Assembly: GCA_002633005.1 (NCBI GenBank)
Contig: NMRA01000702.1
Coordinates: 37,826 to 66,821, forward strand
Length of the DNA stretch: 28,996 nucleotides
Direction of reading: 5' to 3'
DNA from: Phoronis australis
Lineage: Eukaryota; Phoronida; Phoronidae
Shown: one piece after another, positions 1-11,491 of the stretch
How the letters are laid out: the number at the start of each line of letters is the position of its first letter
How positions within the stretch are numbered: position 1 is the first letter of the stretch
Translations under genes and position numbers: made by a program
Notes under the pieces: model-generated
What the model was told of the DNA's origin: nothing
The model's input: only the letters and a program-made list of their open reading frames with translations
The model's database searches: none

Positions 1-177
1 CACCTCAAAAAGGGAAATGGGGAAGAAAAATTAGTATGTCAACAAGGTGAGGGGTGTAGCTTGAGAATTGTGGCTACCTGTAGGGTCGAAAATTGTGGTG
101 TTCTTGGGGATGAATACTGTGTAGGCTGCGAAGTGGTGAAAATTGGGTGCCAGTAGTATCTATGTAACACTGTACAG

Positions 178-336
178 AGACGGATAGAAAGAAGGGGGGG
201 GGGCAGCAAGGGGGCTATGGCCCTGCCTAAAATTCTCCCAGATTCCATTTGGCAGCTTGGGGGTGCAAATGTTTGACGGGCAAAATGCTCTGCCCTTACT
301 CCTACCCCCTAACTCAAAAACCTGGATCATCCCCTG
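178..336 (-). mobile_element. hAT-like MITE, copy 1 (family of 19780)
   Basis: This stretch is a diverged reverse-complement copy of the 157-bp element at 19780-19936. Shared blocks include AAAATTCTCCCAGATTCC, TTTGGCA, CTCTGCCCT and CCCCCTAACTCAAAA. The outer end resembles CCTGGATC...CCCCTG, the complement of the CAGGGGCGGATCCAGG terminus. It carries no gene. Ends of the form CAGxGGCGG are common in hAT-type MITEs, so the class is inferred from termini only. Confidence 0.6.
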
Positions 337-368
337 CTGTAAGACCTTACAGCAGGGGAGGATCCAGG
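321..368. repeat. Near-perfect 23-bp hairpin at a head-to-head MITE junction
   Basis: Arms 321-343 and 346-368 are reverse complements with one mismatch and a 2-nt spacer (AC). Each arm contains a MITE terminus (CCTGGATC..CCCCTGC and its complement), so two copies of the MITE end abut head-to-head. Only the terminus of the right-hand copy is recognisable. Confidence 0.7.
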
Positions 369-718
369 ATTTCAGGACGTTTTCAATTCATCGATAAAAA
401 GCGTTCAAACAATGAAACTCAAAAAATGCCAAGTGAAAAGAGTTAAGCCATTGTTAATTCAGGTTTATTTTCCTAGTAAGGAATCGATAATTACATGATT
501 TTACTGCAGTTTGTTGGTAATATCACAATATATAAACAGCTACCTCACCAGAGAGTTCCCCCGATCGCAAACGCGACCCAGTCGCAAAATAACTTTTACT
601 CTCGCGACACCTAGCGACCTGATAACGTAATACCGGATGTCACCATGCGCAGAGCAAACTTCCTGGTTAAAAATTGCCAGCTGACAGCCAATCAAAACCA
701 TCGTTCTAGTGCCCTGTA

Positions 719-766
719 CCTGGGCCTTCACAAGCAATCCGTGACGTCAGCTTGTGAGGCCCGGGA
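719..766. repeat. Imperfect hairpin with a CRE-like loop
   Basis: CCTGGGCCTTCACAAGC at 719-735 faces GCTTGTGAGGCCCGGG at 750-765. The loop end holds the palindrome TGACGTCA at 742-749, a match to the CREB/ATF site. It may be an eroded transposon end. No function is implied. Confidence 0.45.
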
Positions 767-785
767 ACCAGGTTAAGAGAACACG

Positions 786-1321
786 CAGGTATCATTCCCC
801 GGTAATTTTTTCAGTTACAACGGCGTTTCTGATTGGCTGGTCGAATTCTCAACAGGTAGTGCTTTACATAAACAAGCTCGTATGTCTGATGGAGGAAGTG
901 TAAAATAAATGTACTCTTTCAAAGTGCTACGAAAGGTAGTGAATGTATAGTTTGTGGTCTGTTGTATTGACAAATCGGTGATTAATTCCTGAGTCAAGAA
1001 ATGGGAATCAGAAAATTATCACCGGCTGTGCCTTTTTCTACTGTCGCTGATTTTCGTTTACGTTACTGTCATGTATTCATACTGTACGAAAACATGAATA
1101 ACACACCGGTAAAATCGGCCAGATGTGTGTCCATTGTACATGTATGTGCTTCAAGCACGCGACTATTAAACATTACTGCAGAAACGAAATATTTGCTGTT
1201 GCGCCACCGACAAGGCTAAAAAATCGTTCACAGTCCGTCATTTTCTTTCCTTGTTGTAAAGCTAACCAATGACTGCCGAGGTTACAAGCAGTGACAAAAC
1301 GCGTGCTACTGAATTATCACC
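786..1321 (+). mobile_element. MITE-9 family, copy 1 (plus orientation, ends eroded)
   Basis: A non-coding repeat about 540 bp long that recurs at 14110-14665 (inverted) and 16634-17033. Diagnostic blocks are TTTCTGATTGGCTGGTCGA and TTCTCAACAGG near 830-860, AATAACACACCGGT near 1097, TGCTTCAAGCACGCG near 1148, and AAAGCTAACCAATGACTGC near 1258. The outermost inverted repeats seen in copy 2 are not intact here. The small ORFs inside it are incidental. Confidence 0.75.
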
Positions 1322-2065
1322 TAGCCCATCACTGGTTGACTGGCTACAGTTTCACGCAAGAAATCCTTTGTTTCAATCGTGAACATCATCTATCTTAATC
1401 ACTGGGGAAGCGAAAAAAGCATAAGTCACGAATTTTCAATTAACTGTTGATGTAACCGTAAGCTGTGCAAAAAGTACCATTACTTTTTTACCGACCGGAG
1501 TCGTCATATCTTGCCATTATTATTTGTTTATTGCACACACGCCCGCTAAACGTCTCTACGGTCCATGAAACTACAACGTCCGCCAGTAGCCGTCCCTTGG
1601 GATTTCGCGAGAAGATTTGTCTCTCTCTCTACGGTCTCTGGCAGAACACTAAATAAAAAATGGGATTGGTATTCCTCGCAAAAACAAGTTTCATTGAATG
1701 AATGTCTAGAAGCAAGACGAGTTCCTGGAGGAAATAAACTTCTATGGTATTTTTAGTGTACTGTTGTGTTTTTGATCATGAGAGAACTTCTTGTTTCGTA
1801 GCCGAAACGCAGCAACCACTGTTAAAGTAGGTAGTGTTGAAAATCATACGTAGTTCGATTGGGACTCCCATCGCCATTTATCAGAACACCGGCGATTGGC
1901 TCAGCCTAATCTCAATCAACTAACATGTGATTGCTGTATAGCAATGATGATTTATCGGTGATGAATTGTACGTGATAAACTAATACAGTGCTGAATTATC
2001 ATTTCATAGTTACGCATGAACGCAAAAGCAATGGTAAATAACATCAAATCTAAGGATATGCCTAC
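1322..2065. other. Stretch with no recognisable feature
   Basis: Between MITE-9 copy 1 and gene B exon 2 I see only short unsupported ORFs. By position it is probably part of gene B intron 2. No LU-type terminal exon was found on the minus strand. Confidence 0.5.
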
Positions 2066-2224
2066 CTGAACCCTCTGACCTAACTTTAGCACAGCCGTAA
2101 GGGCACTCCTTCGAAAACTTGTTGTTGTTCGCCGTGTTATAGGTGTCAGCACAGTCGGCATCTCCGACAGTGGCTACGTCACCACTCTTAGTGACTTGGC
2201 AAACCAAACACTTGTCAGCGAGGG
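2066..2224 (-). CDS. Ly6/LU gene B, exon 2 (first half of LU domain)
   Basis: Internal exon of 159 nt with acceptor TTCTTGCAG and donor GTAGGC, phase 1 at both ends. It encodes CLVC, then a cysteine in DADCADTYN, then KECPYGCAK: five cysteines in the same order as gene A exon 2. Shared features with A are a valine two or three residues after the CxxC, the C-x-D-x-Y core, an N-x-KF stretch and C-x-YGCAK. The length differs from A by a single codon. This is the first half of a secreted or GPI-anchored Ly6/uPAR protein. The second-half exon, with the closing cysteines and any GPI signal, was not found between 1 and 2065 and probably lies beyond the left edge. Confidence 0.78.
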
Positions 2225-4533
2225 CTGCAAGAACAACCGGAGGGACAAAGCGACATGAACAGGTGAATTGTAGGTAAGATAGTGAACGTTTTCACTTTAG
2301 ACTCGTACTTAAGTCAGATGGAATTGAAACGGTGACATGAACTAACGCGTACTGTACGCTGCGTGGTTTTGTAGTTTGAACTACTCCAGAGTCGACTGCA
2401 ACGCATACTCATTGCGTCATTTAAAAATTCGCAATTTTCGGGTTGACAGACCCCAATAAACGCTTTCTTCAGTCGCTGTTGGTTTCGATGCTTTTTGGTG
2501 ACGGAAACCAATTCCTATATCAGACTTCTTGGAATATTTACATACGGCCATTGGCCCAAAGTATAGCTGATACAAGATAGTAAGTTATCAGATGAGCTGC
2601 AGACGAGTCAGCGATGGGGGAGAAATCATTGTGGACGAATTTTACTAATGAAATATCAGTTAGTGTCATGAAAAATTAAAATCTAAATCGTGTGTGAGAA
2701 TGACAAAAGCGACTACCTAAACATTGTAGCCGAAGATCTTGGTAGGCATTGCACACTGACAGAAAGTGGTAGTCATATTCCACACGACACAGTTTACATA
2801 ACTTAAGCAACGTATATTCACGAGGAATATTTTGTGGCAACTTCTTTCCACAACCTCATTCGACTGAGCTAGTCGGCGACTGAAGTGGTTTACTAACTAT
2901 TTCTAAATAATACTCGATGAATCACATTGTCTTAATTCTCGCATAGTAAGTCAGTTTTGAGTTACGTTCGGTATTAGATTGTCAGTATGTAGACAGAGGT
3001 CACTGATAAACTGAGGAATACTTTTTTGAAATATTCTTGACGATTTGCCACACCCTGACTAATGCAAACATCTTAGAAGCCTTGCACAGTTTCCTTGCTT
3101 AGTTATAAATCTTTGTCCATGCTGTGACATGGAAGACATCATAGATTATAGATAGTCTATGAAGACATTGAAAACGAGTTCCACTTTTTACAATGTGTGT
3201 CCACAGTACGGGAATCTTAGAATTAGCTATAGGATTCCAGCTGTCTCTTTAGAAAAATGTTCTTACATCTTGCAGAAAATTATGGAGGCAAGAGATATTT
3301 GTGTCAGTATTAAGAAATGTTGCGAAGTTCTTGCCTGTTGCTGAAAAGGGCAAATAATCTGAATTAAATATTGAATTGTGAGCACACTGACTGTCTAGAT
3401 TCAAATGTACTTAATATTGAAATGTGAGCAGACTGACCATGGAGTTAAATATATTAAATATTGAATTGTGTGAGCAGACTAACTGTATAGAGTCGAATGT
3501 ATTAAATATTGAGTTGTGAGCAGAGTGACTGTATAGAGTCAAATGTATTTAATGTTGAATTGTGAGCAGACTGACTATGGTATATGTATTAAATATTGAG
3601 TTGTGAGCAGAGTGACTGTATAGAGTCAAATGTATTTAATGTTGAATTGTGAGCAGACTGACTATGGTATATGTATTTAATATTGAATTGTGAGCAGATT
3701 GACTGTATAGAGTCAAATGTATTTAATATTGAATTGTGAGCAGACTGACTATGGTATATGTATTTAATATTGAATTGTGAGCAGACTGACCATGGAGTTA
3801 AATATATTAAATATTGAATTGTGTGAGCAGACTAACTGTATAGAGTCGAATGTATTAAATATTGAATTGTGAGCAGATTGACTGTATAGAGTCAAACCTA
3901 TTAAATACTGACTGTCTGTATAGAGCCAAATTGAAAACTTGTTCACTGTTTGTGTAATGGGCGCGGGTGGCCTATATATTCTTGATGAAATAAATAAATA
4001 TGCCGATCAAATCCGATTGATAAAACATTGGGCCTTATTGGGCATCCCAATTATTGGCAAAATATTTATATACAGAATAAAAAATATTTAGTGTAAGAAA
4101 TACTATAAATCGATGATTTGTCTGTCAATTACGAATGTCATAGAGATGAAACTAGAATTAACAGAAATCAGAAAAGGAATTCAACGTAGGCCCACCACCC
4201 GAAAAAATCTTTGAACTTTTACGTAGAGTTGTACAACTTAACGGAAGGTATGTCACGAGAAATTTGGATGATGTTCTGTCGTGTTTTGGACAACGTTTAT
4301 TTACGCTGAAAATATTGGTACTGGTAACATTGAATTTTAATCATCGTGCTAAAGTAATGCGCAAATTCAGAAGTTACATGTTAGTGTTTCGAGTATCTCA
4401 GTCAGGATTCTTGGGAAACCTTTGCTCTGCTTTCACGAATTTTTTTAAGTGGACCCTTCCAATTCTTAATAAAATTAGCCCCTGATCTCTATATCACCAA
4501 TGATGATATGCACACAAACAAAATTCTACTTAC
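2225..4533 (-). other. Gene B intron 1
   Basis: A 2.3-kb phase-1 intron between donor GTAAGT (4533) and acceptor TTGCAG (2225). Apart from the minisatellite at 3364-3930 it holds nothing I recognise. Confidence 0.65.
3364..3930. repeat. Minisatellite of 46- and 41-bp units inside gene B intron 1
   Basis: About 12 full units and a partial one, each beginning TTAAATATTGAATTGTGAGC (or TTTAAT-) with few changes. Long units (46 bp) end in ACTGTATAGAGTCAAATGTA; short units (41 bp) end in ACTATGGTATATGTA. Long and short units alternate in the middle, giving an 87-bp higher-order repeat. A third type, ending CCATGGAGTTAAATATA, occurs twice, each time followed by the same GTGTGAGC variant, so a larger block was also duplicated. 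The array lies between exons 1 and 2 of gene B. Confidence 0.9.
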
Positions 4534-4582
4534 TATAATTGATAAAAGCCAGCGAAGCAATGGTTAGGAGAAATGTCTTCAT
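4534..4582 (-). CDS. Ly6/LU gene B, exon 1 (signal peptide)
   Basis: First coding exon of a second minus-strand LU gene. ATG is at 4582-4580 and the peptide MKTFLLTIASLAFINY is a typical signal peptide (a lysine, then a hydrophobic core). The exon stops after the first base of the next codon at a perfect donor, GTAAGT. Joined in phase 1 to the exon at 2224 it reads on into T-LADKC, giving a plausible signal-peptidase site after LA and placing the first LU cysteine near the mature N-terminus. The same exon size and phase in gene A support shared ancestry. Confidence 0.75.
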
Positions 4583-4676
4583 TTTCCACGAATTGGGTCC
4601 TAAAGTTTATAGTAAAAAACTTATGTCTTTTCGTCTCAGTGACCGTTGGCGTATAGACATTGATAGAAGTAGTCCT

Positions 4677-4686
4677 CCTTTTTATG
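4677..4686 (-). promoter_or_regulatory. Possible TATA-like element of Ly6 gene B
   Basis: CATAAAAAGG on the minus strand lies about 95 nt upstream of the gene B ATG, with an initiator-like TCAATG roughly 25 nt further on. It is only a weak match to core-promoter consensus. Confidence 0.22.
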
Positions 4687-4739
4687 CTGCTGGTAGTCAC
4701 GTAAACGCCTACAGAGCACGCGGTGTTTATTGATAACAT

Positions 4740-6640
4740 TATTTTGCAAATACCTGCCGAATTAACACATGTAAATTAGTTTTGTTTCTAGACATCACAA
4801 ATTGTGAATACGATAAGTATTACGAGCTGTAAGATGAGTTGAAACGGGCTTCATTTGTGTAGTCACGTGGCGTCGTAGTGGTTTTACAGTGCTTCGGTGA
4901 CTAAAGTCTGAAGGATTCGCTGACCTGGTCATTCAAACAATGTGTTATCAGTTCTGCGTTGACTGGGTAGGGCCTTATCTACTTAGCCAAATAACCCCAA
5001 TACAATAAAGTTTGACCCTGCAAAAGTATGCAGTTCCTGAGAGTACAATAGTAGTTATAGAACAGTGCCATCGGAATTCTTCGAAATGAAGTCCACCAAA
5101 CAGAAAGACCGACACAAGTAGGCCTTCTGCTGGCCCATTGCAGCAGACACTCTACTTTAACTTTGCTGTTCGTACTCGGCAAGTTTATCAGCCTGCTTGA
5201 GGAATTTTGAAAGCGGTTTGATACTTTTCTTAGCTATGATAGTTTTCACTGAAACTGCTGTATTTCTGGCAATCCTAATGCTTTGGTAAGTGAAATACCG
5301 ACCGACATGGTGTTCTGGTGTTTCATATTTCATCCAGCATTTAGGACAGCAGAAATCTGTTGCTCTACCTGTTGTTTTCTTGTGTTTCTACAAGGGGCAG
5401 TGACCTGTTATCACCGGCATTGCCAACTGCAGTTTAGACCTCGTCATACTCAAAAGCTTAGTAGTAAGACTGGTTGTTACCTAGCTCACTACCTCTTTCG
5501 TTCTTCTACTGCCACGTCCGTTTGTCTACAGCCACGTCCGTTTGTCTACAGCCACGTCCAAGAAGTTTTTCAAAGTTTTAATAAAAAATGAATGTGATAA
5601 AAAAATACGTGCATTCAACTGTCTTTTACAATCTGTAAGGCCGTTGAGATTCGGAAGCGTTGGGTCGTTGCCATACGCCGCAACGAAGGAAAATATTTCC
5701 GGGTACAATTTGTAAATGTTTTCGAAAATTTGACCACATTTTGTCGCATCTCATTTGCCGAGCATCATAGCAACGACCGGTGAATCTTCGTCCTACCAGG
5801 CTGTGTTTTCATGACTACGGTTGAAACATGATGCATTTGTTTCCAAAGAGGACTGGGCCTTCAATCCCTCGATTTTCGGGCGGAATATGGTCCCTATTTC
5901 CTTCTCAAAAATATCGAAAAATTACGCGAAATTCTCCTCACGACGCCTATTGAGTTCCCCTAAAGTGATTGAAAATTTCCCTTCGAAGTTTCAATCACTT
6001 GTAACCACACAGGTGACAATTTGAAAAATTACAAAATTGTACATGAGATAGAGCCTATGAGAGTTTGGAACAGGGCGGGGTGGTACTGATGGTGATCGGG
6101 AGGTAGGATTTCTTCCTCACTCTGCGAAAAAGTCCACTCTCACGAGGCATCTTTCCCCTCGGAACGAGGCCCCTGAAGGAACGTGATAACTCTGCATGTT
6201 CTGCTCAGATAACTGAAATTAAGCTCTAAAACGAGTTGGTATATTTTCAGGTTATGCTTTGAACGAACGAACTAGGTGTATTAATTTTAAAATACAACTT
6301 GTTCTTAATAACATCAATCGTTCTTGCAGGTTAATGACAAATCAACCGTTAGTCCCCGTAGTCCCTAACTCACTGTAGGACCTAGGCTATGCTTAATGTC
6401 AATATTCTTGATCAACAAATTAAATCAGATGTGACTTGCACATGACAGCAAAATGCGACGAGCCACCACTGTCAAGTACATCAAAAATACGAGCAGATAA
6501 CCTGCTTCGTGTAGAAAGCATTTTTATCAACAATTTACAAGTAACGTTTCTTCTTGTAAAATAATAATATGAACCATACCAGCCTAATCCGTAACACGAT
6601 CTTCGTAATTCGGTCGTATTTACTTTTACCCAGTGGGGAT
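4740..6640. other. Intergenic stretch, nothing recognised
   Basis: Upstream flank of gene B. Apart from the short tandem repeat at 5511-5559, the ORFs here (for example 5283-5591 plus) have no motif or coding character I can support. Confidence 0.5.
5511..5559. repeat. 20-bp tandem repeat, 2.5 copies
   Basis: GCCACGTCCGTTTGTCTACA occurs twice in tandem, followed by a partial third copy. It lies in otherwise unremarkable intergenic DNA. Confidence 0.85.
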
Positions 6641-6651
6641 CGAGGGGCTCG

Positions 6652-7250
6652 AACTATATGTACGCTGAATTGATGAAGGTCCCCGCGAAACAACGCCTGA
6701 AGAAGGGTACCATACCGTCGCTGTTGATTCCCGGCAGTGCCCGTCGCCAACCCCGAGAAGTGCGTTATTGAAGCGAGAAGCCTCGCGAGCTGTGGCCTCT
6801 ATATACAGTGACTGGAGGCACTTCATCTACTGTCACCCGTGCCTCCGAACGTACCCCATTGCGTGCAATTCTGGGAACTAGCAGTGATCCGCCCTGTGCT
6901 GTTGTCTCTAGCCCAGAGCCTGTAAGCAGCCCTGCAGCGATGTTGAGTAGTGCGAGTGAATACAGGCCCAGTTCGACACCCAGTGAAGAGGACAGTTCGT
7001 TATCCAATGAACAGATCGATGAGCCTAAGTTTGATAAGTTTATTGTGGACTTGTATTGGAGCTATTAAGAAAGTGCCAGGTGTGTGGCGAGGGAGTCACA
7101 CGGCAGGATGTAAGCAGTTTGGGTGCTCAGATCACCCTCCAGTGGGAGTGTGTCGCGGGACACTCGGGCAAGTGGGACAGTTCTTCCTCTGTACGTGAGA
7201 CGATAATGAGTACACCCCAGTACGCAGCAACAGCGTGGCATGTTGACTGA
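6652..7250 (+). pseudogene. Decayed THAP-type transposon-related gene fragment
   Basis: One plus-strand frame runs from 6652 to 7067, broken by a single TGA at 6769-6771. It opens with AKQRLKKGTIPSLLIPGS, which resembles the C-terminal end of a THAP zinc-finger domain (the RLKxGxxPSxF motif). A Ser/Pro/Thr-rich linker of about 70 residues follows, then an acidic EPKFDKFIVDLY segment. The frame then shifts, and from 7056 continues with CQVCGEGV...WECVAGHSGKWDSS, a C-x2-C...C-x3-H zinc-type motif. The order THAP, low-complexity linker, K-[FY]-I-V block and C..C/C..H..W module is known from transposon-associated genes of invertebrates and fish. The stop, the frameshift and the absence of the N-terminal THAP cysteines and a catalytic domain mark it as a remnant. 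Family assignment is from memory of motifs and is moderate. Confidence 0.5.
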
Positions 7251-9790
7251 CTCGTAAGCAAAAGCAAACGACGACCGAACTTATTACAACCGAGGTAGAA
7301 CAATGACTGACTCGACTGCTCTCACAGTCAGACTATATGAAAAGAAATTGGCGCAAAATTCTTGCCTCCCAAAACGTCACTTCCGGAGTAGACGACGAGT
7401 AATTAATTAAATTACGAAAAGCAGTAAATAAGTGAAAAATATGTCTGGGATAATCAAAGAACCTTATTTTCGCTAAAAATGACATGAAAAAAGGTTGCCT
7501 TCGCCTTTGAACTGTGCATTGCTTTTCGGCAGCCATGTTATAATGACCCCTATGGTCGTCATATGCTGTCGTCTTTCGAAAGAACAGAAAACCACACAGA
7601 AAAAGGCCAAGAGAATGGTGGAAAGTGGTTTGCAACAATTCTAGTTCAAGCACAAACTATTTTACTGGTATGATATCGATTTTTAAATCGATTAAAACTG
7701 ATTCAGAATTTCAGTTCTGGAAAATAAATTATGATTGTTTTATTCCAGATAGACCTTACTTATTTTCTATTTGTGACCTCTTTTTTGCTCTTGTTGTTCT
7801 TAATACCACTTATGGCAAGGTGTGGACTCTATTTTGTTTCCAACTGATGTCATATAAATGTTTTGTTATAGGTGTAGTGGTTCATAGGTGTTCGCCAGAT
7901 TCAAGCATTTACAAATAAAAACCGTGTCCTCAGAAGTGTGTAGAGCATCACTGAGGTGGAAAATGCCCATTTTAATCTCTTCCACTACCGCAGCAGCCAT
8001 ATAGTATTATCGACAAGGGTTTTTCAGTATTTTTGAAGCTTATCCGGTTGTGTAAATTAAAACAGAGGCACGTGATGCCAACGCCTTAGCACTAGTCGAT
8101 TTTCTGGCGCATTACTGACATCACTCTTAGTCGAGTTTCTAACGAAAATTGACACGGGAGAAACGCACTGGCATTAGTTATTTTCTGTGAAATTTAACAA
8201 CCTTGTCACCTCCTAGTCGCTATTATAGTTTTCGATAAGAAATTCTTTGTCAAAAGCGTTTCCGAATATCTGGAGAGCCCATCTTTATGAAACATGACAG
8301 AGGTTTAAGACGAGGATGTGCCGATACCAGTCAATTTCTCGGTGCGATGGAACTTCTCATAGTGGCCTATTTTAGTTTTCAAAGTGATATTCCTTATTTG
8401 TCCACTATTGTCATAACTGGACAAGTTTTAACAAAGGTTGCACAGGTGTGTACAACAGTCGTCGATTTTCAACAGATTCGACGATCTCAGCACACCCTAT
8501 TGGCCGTTTCCGTGTGACATCTAAAGAAGCGACTGAAGTGCACTGACACCAGTGGATTTTTGTTCAGGTGTAATTTTGAACGAATTATTCGATATCGAAA
8601 ACATATCCAAATGATATGCACGGAATCAATAGGTGTACATTGGTGATATATGGCACCTGTAGGACTGTACTACAAAATTTTTTTGTTCTCACATAACGTG
8701 AGCGTAATACATCCTCAATATATATCGACAAACAGCATACCACTGTTTATCTGGCTAAAAACGAAAATCGAATTGGGCCTTTTATTCTCATTAACATTTC
8801 CTAACGTGGTAGGAACGCATTCCCGTTACCAACTCAAGCCACAGGCAACGTGTGCATGTTCTATTTTCTAATTCTCAACCACAACAAACTCTTGAGTCGC
8901 TCATTTCATGTTCTTGTTTGTAATGAGCTAACTTGCAACCGAATCCAGCCAATCACTCGTGTTTATTTTTCTTGTAATTGCACTAAATCATGATACACCT
9001 AGGTGGAAGATATTCACCGCTCAAAACCAAAGCACAAATGTTAAAATCGTGAATAACATCCTTGAAGGTGACAAAACTAAACGCTTCATACAGTTCACTT
9101 GGTCACAGTAAGTGACAATGCTGCTCGGTATGCTGGCGACTGACCGGTAGGTGGCATCAACCACTAAGTTTTCAACTAATCTCATAGAACTCGTCGCACA
9201 ATAGTTTGTAATGACTCAACTGTTTGCCACTAATAATCAGGCCCAAATCAAAGTAAGTATTTATATCAGAAAAAATGAAATAATGTGTTTTGTGTATGTT
9301 TCAGTTGTCAAAATAAGTATTTAGCGTTAAATATTTTTTTTCAAATAGATATTTTTAATTATGTTGCACCGACGACCCATTGGATTTTGGGGCAAGGGAG
9401 TAAGAAATTCACGAAACTTGCATCGTTTTATTTCTTTTATGAAACCCTGTTATAGAATTTAGCAATGATGTTCTTATAAAACAGTAAAAAACACGAACAA
9501 TGCACGCATGTATGACGACTGTGCTTCAAACGGCTCCATAAAGTATTAAGTTAATGACAATGACAGTCAGGTACTGAGTCGTCGGCTCACCGCCAGTTAC
9601 CGTGAAACTGTCTAAAATAGTTGTTCTGAAAAGATAGACCCGGCACTTTTGACACATGATGAAATTTTTGAGTTAGCATAATTTACACCGCTGGCGCCTC
9701 TCATCTTTGATGGGCAAGATACAATAGCTGTCCAATCGTATGTCACGTTCCGCCACAAGCTGCAACGCCACCATTCTTTTGGGAGCAACA
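7251..9790. other. Intergenic stretch, nothing recognised
   Basis: AT-rich DNA with short ORFs on both strands, none with a motif, a consistent frame or splice context that supports a gene. Confidence 0.45.
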
Positions 9791-9914
9791 TTATCTCCGA
9801 GCGATGGGCGTCTTAGCCTCGGTGACAGAGATCCCAACTTGACTTAGAAAAGCCGCTGGTTTAGCACATCCTGGCGAATAATAACACAAACATCGATATG
9901 ATAACCAGACGTTC

Positions 9915-10214
9915 TCAATCATTATTCTGAGAGTGCCCATACTGGATTTCCTTTTTATGTGTATTTGGCAGTGAAGCAGTCGTGGAGATCGACTCCTCTT
10001 GTTTTCCCGATGTATCTCTGTCACATCTGGTCTGCGCATCTTTACATGTGCAGCATTGCTTTGGCGACCTCTTGATCTTGTTTATCGTATACAATAGACA
10101 AATTGGTGCCTGCTCGTCTTCCATATCAACCAACAGTGATGGTATATTTTGACTTTTTAACAGCCTCATAGATCCACTGTTATGTATTGGCAATGCTACT
10201 CGTGGTTTTCCTTA
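9915..10214 (-). other. Unidentified ORF, about 100 codons, minus strand
   Basis: An open minus-strand frame ending at 9915 with polar, charged composition and a cysteine cluster, KQCCTCKDAQTRCDRD. There is no hydrophobic segment and no recognised domain. It opens just after a TAA near 10214, so it may be an exon or a transposon fragment, or may occur by chance. No splice partner was identified. Confidence 0.2.
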
Positions 10215-10722
10215 GAATATAGTCACGTGGTATTTATGCCCACAGGCCACGTGCTCGTCCCCCTTCTTGCATTAGTTCTCCAAGTGCATAGACGTATTAT
10301 ATTTTACTCTCATCTGTGTTGTTTTACTGGTTCTACGAACACAACATCCACCCACTGTCATTCTTCATCCGATTTTCAGTATGAAGTTGGTCTCCTGGCG
10401 GACTTGTATACATATGAGTGCGAGATGAAGTTGAATTGGCAAATTTCGAGGGACCCTGGGCCCCATCGTGGGCGTGATAAAAATGACACCGGTGTATCGT
10501 TTTTGGGCTATCAAAATACGGCTTGGTCTTTTGAAAAGTGCTTGGTCCAATGCAACACCCCAGATCTGCCAGTGTCACCGGTACAAAATGAACCACGGGC
10601 ATAATACGTACCCCGGGGTTGGATGTGAGAAGTTGAGTACCCCTCCGTTTACGAAACTTGGAAGCTGCACATCCTCCATGAAAGAGACTTAGGTAATAGT
10701 TGTGGAATTGCTTTGCCATCAA
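10182..10722. other. Overlapping sense and antisense ORFs of unknown status
   Basis: A 140-codon plus ORF (10182-10604) and a 129-codon minus ORF (10722-10333) overlap in a locally more GC-rich segment. The minus frame has peptide-like stretches (PVVHFVPVTLADLGCCIGPS) but no domain I can name; the plus frame begins with a hydrophobic, cysteine-rich segment. At most one is real, and both may be by-products of base composition. They are the longest unexplained ORFs in the intergenic region between genes A and B. Confidence 0.2.
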
Positions 10723-11409
10723 TGCTCGAAGGGCGGAGCTAAACTAGTGGCGACCAGGGGATGGGGCATGGGCATTCACATTTCTTCCGTCCTTGCACTT
10801 ACCTTCCTATGCTTATAGACACTGAGTCAAATACGATGTGGTAATCACAGAGAAAACCATGCAAACAAAATCAGGACTAGACCACTTGCTAGAAAGTGTG
10901 CAATCCGGATTATATGAATCGGAACAAGTTGTCCAGACCAAACGCTGGAGTCACACGGCGGCCGTTAACCTTGATAGCATCCTTTTCTACTTACTTCTAT
11001 ATACGACAGACTCTGGGTCCTTATATCTTTGTAAATTACTGTACAAACTACACAAAAACACGTTGGGTTACTTTCATTATACCCTGGCTGTAGTGTAAGT
11101 GATCGTTTGCCAAGAATTTTTTCTGTGCTACAAGCCCTAGTTACTCACCATTACTTCGACAAATGTCCATATAAAATCCCTTTCGTGTGGACTATTGAAT
11201 TGCTTGTCCTCGACAATGCTGAAAATTTCCCATTTTCAGAATAATACAGGCCTACATCTCATGTAATCACAACGCGTAAATATTTATGTTTGAAGACTTA
11301 TTTAATGTTTAGAATTTATTAGCCGGGTGAATTTTTGAATTCTCGCTAATGTTTCAAAAAGACCAACTCTATAAAGCAATAAAATTCCAAAATGGTTTAC
11401 AAGCACTCA

Positions 11410-11415
11410 TTTATT
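11410..11415 (-). terminator. Candidate poly(A) signal of Ly6 gene A
   Basis: AATAAA on the minus strand, about 390 nt downstream of the gene A stop codon. This would give an ordinary-length 3' UTR. The hexamer is common by chance in AT-rich DNA, so support is positional only. Confidence 0.3.
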
Positions 11416-11491
11416 TAGGAAGGATGATGCCAAAGCCAATGAAACTATCAATTGCAAAATACAATAATGCAAATGCTTTGAAAACATGTGA

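Noticed and set aside
3364-3930. The tandem array, considered as a CRISPR.
   Set aside because: Repeats are directly abutting and have no unique spacers; the rest of the window is eukaryotic.
3764-3946. A minus ORF with repeated NSIFN segments.
   Set aside because: A product of the minisatellite units.
4539-4733. A plus ORF over gene B exon 1 and its 5' flank.
   Set aside because: Antisense shadow of the signal-peptide exon; no motif of its own.
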